Assembly: GCA_020437755.1 (NCBI GenBank)
Contig: JAGQVX010000008.1
Location: 1-49,798, forward strand
Length of the DNA stretch: 49,798 bases
From: Flavobacteriales bacterium
GTDB lineage: Bacteria > Bacteroidota > Bacteroidia > Flavobacteriales_D > Sanyastnellaceae
Direction of reading: 5' to 3'
Of the stretch, positions 25,632 through 34,005 are shown piece after piece. Both the position numbers and the translations under genes were made by a program. The notes below the pieces were generated by a model, which did not search any database, was not told the origin of the DNA, and saw only the letters and a list, made by a program, of their open reading frames with translations. Numbering within the stretch: position 1 is the first letter of the stretch; every line of letters starts with the position of its first letter.

Positions 25632-27376
25632 AAAGGCTGGTTGTCATATCGCTCATGCTTGTGCTGCCTTGGTTGGCTTACGCGCAATGTTCCAACTTCA
25701 CCATCACGGTCGGGGGAGGTTCTTTCGACAGTGAAATCAGTTGGTATATCCAGAATGGCAGTGGTACAACTGTGGCTTCAGGCGGTGCGCCTGGAGTTTG
25801 GGTGTACTGTCTCAATCCGGATTGCTTCACCATTGTGATGAATGATTCCTTTGGAGATGGCTGGAATGGCGCCTCTATGGTAATTACAGATAGTGGAGGT
25901 GCGGTCGTGTGGTCAGGGAGCGGAACGGGATCTTCATCTTCTGCGACAGCGGCACTGAATGGAGGTTCGTGCGGAGGGGGTCCGTGCAGTTTTACGCAGT
26001 ACACCTTGTCTGTTGGTGGAGGGAGCTTTGATAGTGAGGTTTCCTGGGTGATTTCCGGGGATGCCGGTACGGTGCTGAGTGGATTTGCACCTACGTATAC
26101 CACGCTGTGCGCCGAAGACGGTTGCTATACGGTGGATATGTTTGACTCCTTCGGTGATGGATGGAACGGGGCGCAATGGGTTATAAGCGACATGGGCGGA
26201 AATGTAATAGGGTCGGGCTCCTTGGGGGCGGGGTCTTCCGGGCAGGCATTCATTCAATTGGGCAATGCTTCATGCGATTTTCCTGAACCTGTAACGGCAA
26301 GCGATTGCCACGACGCCATTAATGTATGCACCAATATCGATTTTTACATTGATCCCAATGGGTACGGGGACGTCTATGAAATTCCGGCGCCGGGAAGTAC
26401 CAGTAACCCGAGCTATGATGGGTTCACCAATTTCAATCCCTGGGGAACCACCAATACCGGTTGTCTGCTGAGTCAAGAGCTCAACAGCACATGGATGCTG
26501 GTGAATATTTCACAAGGTGGTTGGCTGGAGTTTACGTTTGGGGGACTTGGAACACAGTCGGGATATTATGACTGGGCCATGTGGACCTTTGACGAAAACA
26601 CCTGCAACAATATCCTCAATGATCTTCAGGCACCTGTTCGTTGCAATTGGAACGGCGTTTCAACCGGGGGGACTGGTCTGGCCGGAACCATTCCGGCTGG
26701 GGGGAATGCGTCCAATTACGAACCGCCTTTGTGGACTTTAACCGGTGATCAGTACCTGATTTGTTTCTCCAATTGGTCATCCGTTTCTACGAATGTTCCA
26801 TTGGAATTTGGGGGTACCGCTATTGTGAGTTGTGAGCCCATTATGTTGCCGGTAGAGGTTGTTGAATTTCAGGCACAATGTGCGGGAAGTATGATTGCTG
26901 TGGAATGGGCTACACTAAGTGAACAGGACAATGCTTATTTCGTAGTACAGCGCAGTTCCGACTCTCAAGTTTGGAATGATGTTGCCTATGCCGAGGGGGC
27001 AGGAGATTCATTTGAGGTTAAACGCTATGCTTTTGCTGATAAAATGGTACCGCGGACCGTCCTGTATTACCGTCTGAAGCAGGTGGATTTTGACGGGAAC
27101 ATCCGGTTTACAGAGCCTGTTTCCGTGAACTGTGCCCTGGATCCTGAGATATTGATTATGCCCAATCCGGTGGATGGGGGAGAAGCGGTCTTCGTCAAGT
27201 TGATTAACCCATGGAATGGAATGACCTGTACCCTGGTCAATATGCAGGGACTGGAAATCGTGCTGGATGTCAATGAAGAAATCGATACCCGTTCTCTGGA
27301 CTCCGGGGTGTATCTGATCCGACTGATGGATTCCAATGGGGAAGGACTCGCATGCGAAAAGCTCGTAGTGCGTTAA
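25628..27376 (+). CDS. Type IX secreted protein with tandem beta-sandwich modules
   Basis: Exported protein of 582 residues with a signal peptide at residues 1-19. Two tandem modules of about 100 residues (roughly 20-115 and 120-215) each start with VGGGSFDSE(I/V)SW and contain DSFGDGWNGA. The shared Asp/Gly-rich turn looks like a calcium-binding loop. A central lectin-like region follows. The last 75 or so residues (MPNPVDGG ... LDSGVYLIRL ... EKLVVR) form a type A C-terminal sorting domain, so it should be exported by the type IX system and attached to the surface or released. The start codon is a TTG overlapping the previous stop, since no nearby ATG keeps the signal peptide. Confidence 0.85.
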   Translation: MKRLVVISLMLVLPWLAYAQCSNFTITVGGGSFDSEISWYIQNGSGTTVASGGAPGVWVYCLNPDCFTIVMNDSFGDGWNGASMVITDSGGAVVWSGSGTGSSSSATAALNGGSCGGGPCSFTQYTLSVGGGSFDSEVSWVISGDAGTVLSGFAPTYTTLCAEDGCYTVDMFDSFGDGWNGAQWVISDMGGNVIGSGSLGAGSSGQAFIQLGNASCDFPEPVTASDCHDAINVCTNIDFYIDPNGYGDVYEIPAPGSTSNPSYDGFTNFNPWGTTNTGCLLSQELNSTWMLVNISQGGWLEFTFGGLGTQSGYYDWAMWTFDENTCNNILNDLQAPVRCNWNGVSTGGTGLAGTIPAGGNASNYEPPLWTLTGDQYLICFSNWSSVSTNVPLEFGGTAIVSCEPIMLPVEVVEFQAQCAGSMIAVEWATLSEQDNAYFVVQRSSDSQVWNDVAYAEGAGDSFEVKRYAFADKMVPRTVLYYRLKQVDFDGNIRFTEPVSVNCALDPEILIMPNPVDGGEAVFVKLINPWNGMTCTLVNMQGLEIVLDVNEEIDTRSLDSGVYLIRLMDSNGEGLACEKLVVR

Positions 27377-27829
27377 TTATTCCTTGTTTTTCGTGTCAAT
27401 TGCTATGGTTACCGGTCCGTCATTGACTAAAGCCACCTTCATATCGGCTCCAAATTCTCCGGTTTCCACTTTTTGTTCTCCGATTTCTTCAAGGAGTGAA
27501 ACAAACTGTTCATAAAGAGGGATCGCCTGCTCCGGAGGCGCCGCTTTGATGAATGATGGGCGGGTTCCTTTTTTGGTCTTCGCGTGCAGGGTGAACTGAC
27601 TGATGACCAGGCATCGGCCATCCATTTGACGAATGTCTAAATTCATTTTACCTTCTTCATCACTAAAAACGCGCAATGACAAGATCTTACGAGCCATCCA
27701 GTCGAGGTCTTCAGAGGTGTCTTCAGATTCAAATCCGGCTAAGATGAGAAATCCGGTTCCTATCTTTCCCTTGACGTTACCATTGATTGTTACCTGGACT
27801 GAACTTACACGTTGAATGACTGCTCGCAT
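27377..27829 (-). CDS. dtd: D-aminoacyl-tRNA deacylase
   Basis: Hydrolyses D-aminoacyl-tRNAs and mischarged glycyl-tRNA, protecting translation. The N-terminal MRAVIQRV, the SQFTLHA motif (catalytic Thr region; the usual Tyr is His here) and the cross-subunit Gly-cisPro motif NDGPVT are present. The length of 150 residues is standard. It converges on the preceding cargo gene with adjacent stop codons and carries a covariant iterated element. Confidence 0.96.
   Translation of the reverse strand: MRAVIQRVSSVQVTINGNVKGKIGTGFLILAGFESEDTSEDLDWMARKILSLRVFSDEEGKMNLDIRQMDGRCLVISQFTLHAKTKKGTRPSFIKAAPPEQAIPLYEQFVSLLEEIGEQKVETGEFGADMKVALVNDGPVTIAIDTKNKE
27624..27637 (+). repeat. Iterated element, covariant stem GAC/GTC
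   Basis: ATTT, stem GAC, loop GAAT, stem GTC, inside dtd. The middle base pair is A-T here instead of G-C. Confidence 0.55.
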
Positions 27830-27925
27830 CGTACGGGGTTTGGGTGTGCAAATTAATAAACCTTTTTCGCAGAAAAGGCGCGGAATCGTTGATAAAAACG
27901 GATACGATTTTCAATAAGGAACACG

Positions 27926-27933
27926 TACCTTTG
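27926..27933 (+). promoter_or_regulatory. -7 element TACCTTTG of the purL promoter
   Basis: Perfect TAnnTTTG match 20 bases before the purL ATG. No TTG lies at the ideal -33 distance, so the upstream element is weak or absent. Confidence 0.6.
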
Positions 27934-27953
27934 CGGTCAAATTATTGAACACT

Positions 27954-30194
27954 ATGGCGACTTCCACCGAACAACTTGCTACGCTGGACCAGGCAAAGGA
28001 AATGGGTCTTCTTGAATCGGAGTTTGATCAAATAAAAGAGGTGCTGGGCAGAACACCCAACTTCACTGAAATGTGCATCTATTCAGTGATGTGGAGTGAA
28101 CATTGCTCGTATAAGAACTCCATCAAATGGCTCAAAACACTGCCCAAAGACGGTCCGCATATGTTGGTTAAGGCAGGTGAAGAAAACGCCGGATTGGTGG
28201 ATATTGGAGAAGGACTTGGATGTGCTTTTAAAATAGAATCGCACAACCACCCCTCGGCAATAGAACCGTATCAGGGGGCAGCCACAGGGGTAGGCGGTAT
28301 CAACCGTGACATATTTACCATGGGTGCCCGTCCTATTGCACAGCTCAACTCATTGCGTTTTGGAAAACTGGACGAAGACCGCACCAAATGGTTGCTGGAA
28401 GGGGTAGTCAAAGGTATTGGAGACTATGGTAACGCTTTTGGAATTCCGGTTGTGGCCGGTGAGGTGTTTTTCGATGAATCCTACCATGCCAATCCATTGG
28501 TAAATGCCATGTCGGTGGGAATTGTCAAAACCGATAGAATCATTTCGGCAAAAGCCAAAGGTCCGGGCAACCCGGTGTATATTGTAGGTTCCTCAACCGG
28601 AAAGGATGGAATTCAGGGTGCCTCTTTTGCCTCGAAGGATATTACCGAAGAAAGTGCCAACGACTTGCCTAGTGTTCAGGTGGGAGATCCATTTCAGGAA
28701 AAGCTTCTGCTTGAAGCATCGATGGAGCTTGCCGCTACCGACGCGGTAGTGGGAATGCAGGATATGGGAGCCGCGGGTATTACCTGCTCCACTTCTGAGA
28801 TGAGCGCGGGTGGTGGTGTCGGAATGGACATCTACCTCGATAAGGTGCCTCTTCGTCAGGAAGGCATGAAACCCTTTGAGATCTTGATGTCGGAATCGCA
28901 GGAGCGTATGCTTGTGGTAGTGAAGAAAGGCAAAGAGCAAATCGTAGAAGATATTTTTGAAAAGTGGGATTTGAATGCCGTTGAAATTGGCGAGGTGACC
29001 GAGGGTCCTCAACTTCGCTTCTTTATGAATGGCGAGCAAGTAGTTGATGTACCTGCGGAGTCGCTTGTATTGGGCGGCGGCGCGCCGGTTTACGAACGTG
29101 AATATCGCGAGCCGGCTTACTATGCTGAAGCGCAAAAATTCACGATCAACGATGTTCCCGAGCCTTCGGATTTGGTGGTTGTGGCGCGTCAAATGCTTGC
29201 CAATCCGAATATTTGTTCAAAGCGTTGGGTTTGGGAACAATACGATAGCATGGTGGGCACGAACAATATGTCGACCAACAAGCCGGCCGATGCTGCTATC
29301 GTGAATATTAAAGGAAGCAACAAGGCTTTGGCCGTCACTGTTGACTGCAATGCGCGCTATGTGCACAACGACCCTGAGCGAGGTACCATGATTGCCGTAG
29401 CTGAAGCAGCTCGTAATATTGTATGTTCGGGTGGTGAGCCTTCGGCAATTACCAACTGTCTCAATTTTGGCAATCCATACAATCCGGAAGTGTACTGGCA
29501 GTTTGTAGGTGCCATCAAGGGTATGAGTGAAGCATGTAGTCGCCTCAATACACCGGTAACCGGAGGTAACGTGAGCTTCTACAATCAGACCGTTGGCGAA
29601 GACGGAGCAGCGAAGCCTGTATTCCCTACGCCTACCATTGGTATGATTGGCGTGTTGCGCCATCAGAACTTGCAAGCAACGCTCGATTTCAAGTACAAAG
29701 GGGATTTGATCTTCTTGCTTGGAGAGTCGCGTGAGGATATCAATTCATCCGAATATCTGCACTCTATCCACGGTGTACTGCGTTCACCGGCACCTTCATT
29801 CGATATGGATGAGGAGCTGCGCCTGCACGGATGCATTCAGGAACTCATCAAAAACAACCTGGTCAATGCTATCCACGATGTGGCTGATGGAGGTTTGTTT
29901 GTCGCACTCACAGAAATGGGATTGCCACGAGGATTGGGATTCGATATTGTGACGGATTCGGAAGTGCGAAAAGATGCGTTCTTATTTGGGGAATCCCAAA
30001 GCCGTGTTGTCGTTTCAGTGGTAGAGGATTACGAAGACGAGTTCATCGACACAGTTGGTGAGCACGGAGTAAACCTTACATTGCTGGGTCATGTGACACG
30101 CGGAAAGATGGTTATCGATGATGAGCACTACGGATTCATTGATGAAGCGAAGAAGATTTACGACAATGTGATTGGTGACGCGATGGCGCACTAG
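27954..30194 (+). CDS. purL: Phosphoribosylformylglycinamidine synthase, small PurL type
   Basis: Large catalytic subunit for the fourth step of purine synthesis (FGAR to FGAM). At 746 residues it is the small PurL form that needs separate PurS and PurQ partners, which are not in this window. Typical segments are the N-terminal [17 protein letters not shown], the [20 protein letters not shown] nucleotide-binding loop, and the duplicated C-terminal half with DVADGGL and FGESQSR. I use the ATG at 27954. An in-frame TTG nine bases upstream sits too close to the -7 element. Confidence 0.97.
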   Translation: MATSTEQLATLDQAKEMGLLESEFDQIKEVLGRTPNFTEMCIYSVMWSEHCSYKNSIKWLKTLPKDGPHMLVKAGEENAGLVDIGEGLGCAFKIESHNHPSAIEPYQGAATGVGGINRDIFTMGARPIAQLNSLRFGKLDEDRTKWLLEGVVKGIGDYGNAFGIPVVAGEVFFDESYHANPLVNAMSVGIVKTDRIISAKAKGPGNPVYIVGSSTGKDGIQGASFASKDITEESANDLPSVQVGDPFQEKLLLEASMELAATDAVVGMQDMGAAGITCSTSEMSAGGGVGMDIYLDKVPLRQEGMKPFEILMSESQERMLVVVKKGKEQIVEDIFEKWDLNAVEIGEVTEGPQLRFFMNGEQVVDVPAESLVLGGGAPVYEREYREPAYYAEAQKFTINDVPEPSDLVVVARQMLANPNICSKRWVWEQYDSMVGTNNMSTNKPADAAIVNIKGSNKALAVTVDCNARYVHNDPERGTMIAVAEAARNIVCSGGEPSAITNCLNFGNPYNPEVYWQFVGAIKGMSEACSRLNTPVTGGNVSFYNQTVGEDGAAKPVFPTPTIGMIGVLRHQNLQATLDFKYKGDLIFLLGESREDINSSEYLHSIHGVLRSPAPSFDMDEELRLHGCIQELIKNNLVNAIHDVADGGLFVALTEMGLPRGLGFDIVTDSEVRKDAFLFGESQSRVVVSVVEDYEDEFIDTVGEHGVNLTLLGHVTRGKMVIDDEHYGFIDEAKKIYDNVIGDAMAH
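29984..29997 (+). repeat. Iterated element, covariant stem GGG/CCC
   Basis: ATTT, stem GGG, loop GAAT, stem CCC, in purL. It encodes FGESQ, a conserved enzyme motif, so coincidence is more likely here than for other copies. Confidence 0.35.
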
Positions 30195-30254
30195 TCGGAT
30201 TCTCGCAATACTCAACCGCTTTTACATGAATCACCTCCACACAAAGCAAATGGT

Positions 30255-30262
30255 TATCTTTA
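30255..30262 (+). promoter_or_regulatory. Possible -7 element TATCTTTA
   Basis: One mismatch to TAnnTTTG, 24 bases before the PASTA-protein ATG. It is tentative. Confidence 0.35.
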
Positions 30263-30286
30263 GCCCGCTTACGTTTTAACTTAGTG

Positions 30287-31102
30287 ATGAAACTGTTGAA
30301 ATTCATAGCGAGCAAAGTGTTCTGGAAGAATGTCCTGTGGGCCATACTGTTTGTCATTGTTGCCCTATTCTTAGGGTGGTTCGGACTGAAATCGTATACA
30401 GGCCACAATGAGTTTGTGGTTGTTCCTGATGTTACGGGAATGTCGATCGTAGAGGCCTCTCAACAACTTGATGAAATGGAGCTGTCTTATCTGCTCATTG
30501 ATTCAGTTTGGGCTGTAGAAGCTGCACCCGGTACGATACTGAAGCAAGAGCCCCGCCCCGAAACTGAAGTGAAAGCAGGTCGGTCCATTTACCTTACTAC
30601 GTATAGGTTTTCACCTGAGGCCGTCAAGCTTAGCATACCGGAGGGGATGAACTACAAGATCGCCATGATCAAGCTGAGGAATAAGGGAATTGCCGTCGAC
30701 ACAGTGTTTACCCCCAACGTTTTGCTTCATGATTGCGTCATTCAGGTAAAGAAAGAGGGTAAAAAACTGGATTTGGACGCTATGGTGAAACCCGGTGATC
30801 GGGTTACGCTGGTAGTAGGACGAAGGGGAAAAGAGAAAGTTATGGTGCCAGGCCTGTACGGGCTTACGCTGGACAGCGCAAAGAAAGTACTGGCCCGAGC
30901 CAATTTATCATTGGGTCAACCGTTCTTTACCCCGGAGGTGTCGACATCAACCGACAGCTCCTCAGCTCGGGTGTATATGCAGGAACCCAAGCCCTCGGCT
31001 GAGCCATCTGCTCGTGTGGGAAGCAACGTAGATGTGTTCTTAAGCCTGAACAAATCGGCGCGTGAAGTGCCCGATAGCTTAAAAATGAACTATGACAAAT
31101 AA
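30287..31102 (+). CDS. Membrane-anchored PASTA-domain protein
   Basis: The 271 residues start with a short cytoplasmic stretch and one transmembrane helix (about residues 15-38). Three consecutive PASTA-like repeats follow: FVVVPDVTGMSIVEASQQL..., VKLSIPEGMNYKIAMIKL... and KVMVPGLYGLTLDSAKKVL.... PASTA domains bind peptidoglycan fragments or act as spacers. No kinase or penicillin-binding domain is attached, so this is a stand-alone sensor or scaffold. A GTG directly before the ATG is an alternative start. Its 3' end overlaps the next gene by 11 bases. Confidence 0.85.
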   Translation: MKLLKFIASKVFWKNVLWAILFVIVALFLGWFGLKSYTGHNEFVVVPDVTGMSIVEASQQLDEMELSYLLIDSVWAVEAAPGTILKQEPRPETEVKAGRSIYLTTYRFSPEAVKLSIPEGMNYKIAMIKLRNKGIAVDTVFTPNVLLHDCVIQVKKEGKKLDLDAMVKPGDRVTLVVGRRGKEKVMVPGLYGLTLDSAKKVLARANLSLGQPFFTPEVSTSTDSSSARVYMQEPKPSAEPSARVGSNVDVFLSLNKSAREVPDSLKMNYDK

Positions 31103-32972
31103 AGCATTTGTACTGCTTCTGATCTCCTTGCTTTGTGCCGGGTGGATAAGTGCGCAGGAACAGGAAAAGGATCTTCCAACCCATCCCGAGCAATGGCTCC
31201 GATACCAAAAGGAACGTACCTTCCCGCCAAAGGGAGAACGCGGTGGAGGAAGTCTTTCCCTCCCTTTCTTCGACGATTTTTCGCGTTACTCGCTACCCAC
31301 CGATGATCCGGAAATTCCGGCTGAATGGCAGCGCTGGGAAGATGACAACGTGTTCATCAATAGCAATTTCCCCATCCAGCCACCAACCGTTGGAGTGGCA
31401 ACATTCGATGGGCTTAAAGCGAATGGATATCCCTACAATTTTGTATCTGAGGATGCCTACGGTACTGCAGATACGTTGACTTCTTTACCCATAAATCTCG
31501 CAGGACTCGACTCGGCGGATCACGTGTATTTGTCTTTTTTCTTCCAAGCCGGCGGTCGGGGAAATGAACCTGATGATCACGATTCGCTTGTTGTGGAATT
31601 TTTTAATCCATCAGGATCCGGACAATGGATCAGACGATGGTCAACACCGGGTATGTCGGCCGGAGATTTTCAACGGGTCTTTATCCCGGTGCACGATGCG
31701 ACCTACGGGAATTCATGGTTCCTGGATGGCTTCCAGTTTCGATTCATCAACTACGCTACCTTAAGCGGCAGCACCGATCATTGGCACGTAGATTATGTGA
31801 TTATGGAGGCCAATGTCGATGAAGAGGATGCTCCGATTGTTGACCTTGCGTTTATGGATCCGGAGTATACCATGCTCCGCGATTATTCGGCAATGCCCTG
31901 GACGCATTTCAAAAGCAACCCCGGACTCTACCTGGCGGACACTACGTTCACGGCCCAGCGCAACCTCGGTGAGTTGGGTGTGAATTTCCAATCAGGATAC
32001 AGGGTGGAATATGAGGATCAGGTGTGGAATCATCCTAATGATTACTCAAATACCAATGGACAAAACATCATCAACCCCCAAACCTACTATGTAGTGAATG
32101 ATGATGTTTTCGATACCGATGTCAATGATACCTGTGCTTACTTTACGGTAAAGTACTATCACGAGCTTACTGATGCCGTCATATCCAATGATACCATTTC
32201 TTTCGTCCAGGATTTCACCAATTACTACGCGTACGACGATGGATCGGCAGAAAGAGCTTACGGACTTACGGTTGCCGGCGGGCAAATAGCTTTGCAGTAC
32301 CAACTGGCACAACCGGATACATTATTGGGCCTCTTCATTCACTGGATTCCATTTGTGGATGACGTAAGTACAGAAACATTTATCCTCCGTGTATGGGGTA
32401 ATAGTGGTGGCCAACCTGGCTCCGAACTCACCGAGAATTTTGGCTTCAACTATCCCCAGTTTTATCAGAACGGCTACAACAAGTTCGGCTATTACGAGTA
32501 CGACAATCCGGTCCCTGTGGATGGCACTATTTACGTGGGATGGGTGCAACAAGGCGATCAGAATCTGAATGTAGGAAACGATAAGAACTCCAACCAAAAT
32601 GGTGGTCGCCTCCATTACAAACTAGGCATCGAAGGTGATTGGCAATCTTCGTCAATTTCCGGTTCGTTGATGATTCGTCCGGTGTTTAAAGCAGGTAAAA
32701 CCAATGTCTGGAACAGTGTAGCGGAAAATTCGGAGAGCCCATTGCTCGTATATCCAAATCCTGCCGGTGATGAGATACACATTTACCCGGGGTCGGATTT
32801 CGAAAACTATGAGCTGCGCATATTGGGTATGAACGGACAATTAATTCGTGCTGAATCCGGATTGCATGGATTGTCCAACCAGTCTATTGCTGATTTGCCC
32901 CAGGGAATGTATTTGATTGAGGCGCACATGGCAAATGGCGCACTGCACCGTGAGCGAATCGTAAAGCAATAG
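31092..32972 (+). CDS. Type IX secreted protein
   Basis: Exported protein of 626 residues with a signal peptide ending near residue 22 (WISAQEQ). The body is rich in aromatic and Asp/Asn residues and reads like a series of beta-sandwich domains with no catalytic motif I recognise. The last 75 residues (LLVYPNPAGDEIHIYPG ... LPQGMYLIEA ... RIVKQ) form a type A sorting domain for type IX secretion. It overlaps the PASTA gene by 11 bases and is followed by the pseudouridine synthase gene after one base, so it sits in a three-gene operon with envelope and housekeeping roles mixed. Confidence 0.85.
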   Translation: MTNKAFVLLLISLLCAGWISAQEQEKDLPTHPEQWLRYQKERTFPPKGERGGGSLSLPFFDDFSRYSLPTDDPEIPAEWQRWEDDNVFINSNFPIQPPTVGVATFDGLKANGYPYNFVSEDAYGTADTLTSLPINLAGLDSADHVYLSFFFQAGGRGNEPDDHDSLVVEFFNPSGSGQWIRRWSTPGMSAGDFQRVFIPVHDATYGNSWFLDGFQFRFINYATLSGSTDHWHVDYVIMEANVDEEDAPIVDLAFMDPEYTMLRDYSAMPWTHFKSNPGLYLADTTFTAQRNLGELGVNFQSGYRVEYEDQVWNHPNDYSNTNGQNIINPQTYYVVNDDVFDTDVNDTCAYFTVKYYHELTDAVISNDTISFVQDFTNYYAYDDGSAERAYGLTVAGGQIALQYQLAQPDTLLGLFIHWIPFVDDVSTETFILRVWGNSGGQPGSELTENFGFNYPQFYQNGYNKFGYYEYDNPVPVDGTIYVGWVQQGDQNLNVGNDKNSNQNGGRLHYKLGIEGDWQSSSISGSLMIRPVFKAGKTNVWNSVAENSESPLLVYPNPAGDEIHIYPGSDFENYELRILGMNGQLIRAESGLHGLSNQSIADLPQGMYLIEAHMANGALHRERIVKQ

Positions 32973-32973
32973 G

Positions 32974-34005
32974 ATGAGTGAGGAGTTAGAAGAAATTGAA
33001 GACGATGAGTTGTTCGAGCACCATCGCGTAGTATGTGATCCGGGCCAAACAGCCATCCGAATAGATCTGTTCCTCAAAGATCGAATCCCCAATGCTTCCC
33101 GAAATCAAATTCAGGTAGCGGCAAAATCGGGTTTCGTCAAGGTGAATACCACTCCGGTTAAGTCCAATTACAAAGTAAAACCCATGGATGTGGTGACTAT
33201 TGAGTTGCCTTATCCAGTGCGAGAGCTAGAGCTTATTCCCGAAGATATTCCTCTGGATATTCTTTATGAAGATCAACACCTGGTCGTTGTGAATAAGCCG
33301 ACGGAAATGGTGGTTCATCCGGGGTACGGAAACTATACCGGAACCATGGTTAATGCGCTGATTTACCACTTCGGCAACTTACCGTCGATGGATGGACAGC
33401 CGGAACCAAGGCCAGGACTGGTTCATCGGCTCGATAAGAATACCTCTGGAGTGATGGTCGTGGGAAAGACCGAAGAAGCCATGATGAAGCTTTCGGAACA
33501 ATTTTACCATCGCACTACCGAACGGAAGTACCGCGCCCTGGTGTGGGGAGATATCGAAGAGGATGGAACGGTTACAGGCAACCTGGCCCGCAACTTGAAA
33601 AACCGAAAGGTAATGAGTGTCTTCCCCGATGGAGACATGGGCAAACACGCAGTGACACACTATCGGGTTCTCAAGCGCTATGGCTACGTAACTCTGGTTG
33701 AATGTCAGCTCGAGACCGGAAGAACGCATCAAATCCGGGTGCACATGCAGTACATTAATCATCCACTTTTCAATGATCCTGAATATGGTGGAGATAAGAT
33801 TTTGAAGGGTACCACATTTGCCAAGTACCGGCAGTTTGTAGAAAATTCATTCCGCCTTATTCCCGGACAGGCATTGCACGCATTCAGTCTGGGTTTCAAG
33901 CATCCTGCAACTGATGAATGGATGTACTTCGAAAAGGAAATTCCCGAGGGCTTTGCCCAAATTCTGGATCGTTGGGAAAACTACATTAATACACGTCAGG
34001 ATTAG
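32974..34005 (+). CDS. rluD: RluA/RluD-family 23S rRNA pseudouridine synthase
   Basis: Isomerises specific uridines in rRNA. The N-terminal 90 residues form an S4 RNA-binding domain (RIDLFLKDRIPNASRNQIQVAAKSG). The catalytic motif HRLDKNTSG, with the nucleophilic Asp, is at about residue 150. The RTHQIRVH motif of the family lies further on. The length of 343 residues suits RluD. The choice of RluD over RluC/RluA rests on the S4 domain and size, not on proven substrate. The stop overlaps the convergent ABC-F gene by four bases. Confidence 0.92.
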   Translation: MSEELEEIEDDELFEHHRVVCDPGQTAIRIDLFLKDRIPNASRNQIQVAAKSGFVKVNTTPVKSNYKVKPMDVVTIELPYPVRELELIPEDIPLDILYEDQHLVVVNKPTEMVVHPGYGNYTGTMVNALIYHFGNLPSMDGQPEPRPGLVHRLDKNTSGVMVVGKTEEAMMKLSEQFYHRTTERKYRALVWGDIEEDGTVTGNLARNLKNRKVMSVFPDGDMGKHAVTHYRVLKRYGYVTLVECQLETGRTHQIRVHMQYINHPLFNDPEYGGDKILKGTTFAKYRQFVENSFRLIPGQALHAFSLGFKHPATDEWMYFEKEIPEGFAQILDRWENYINTRQD

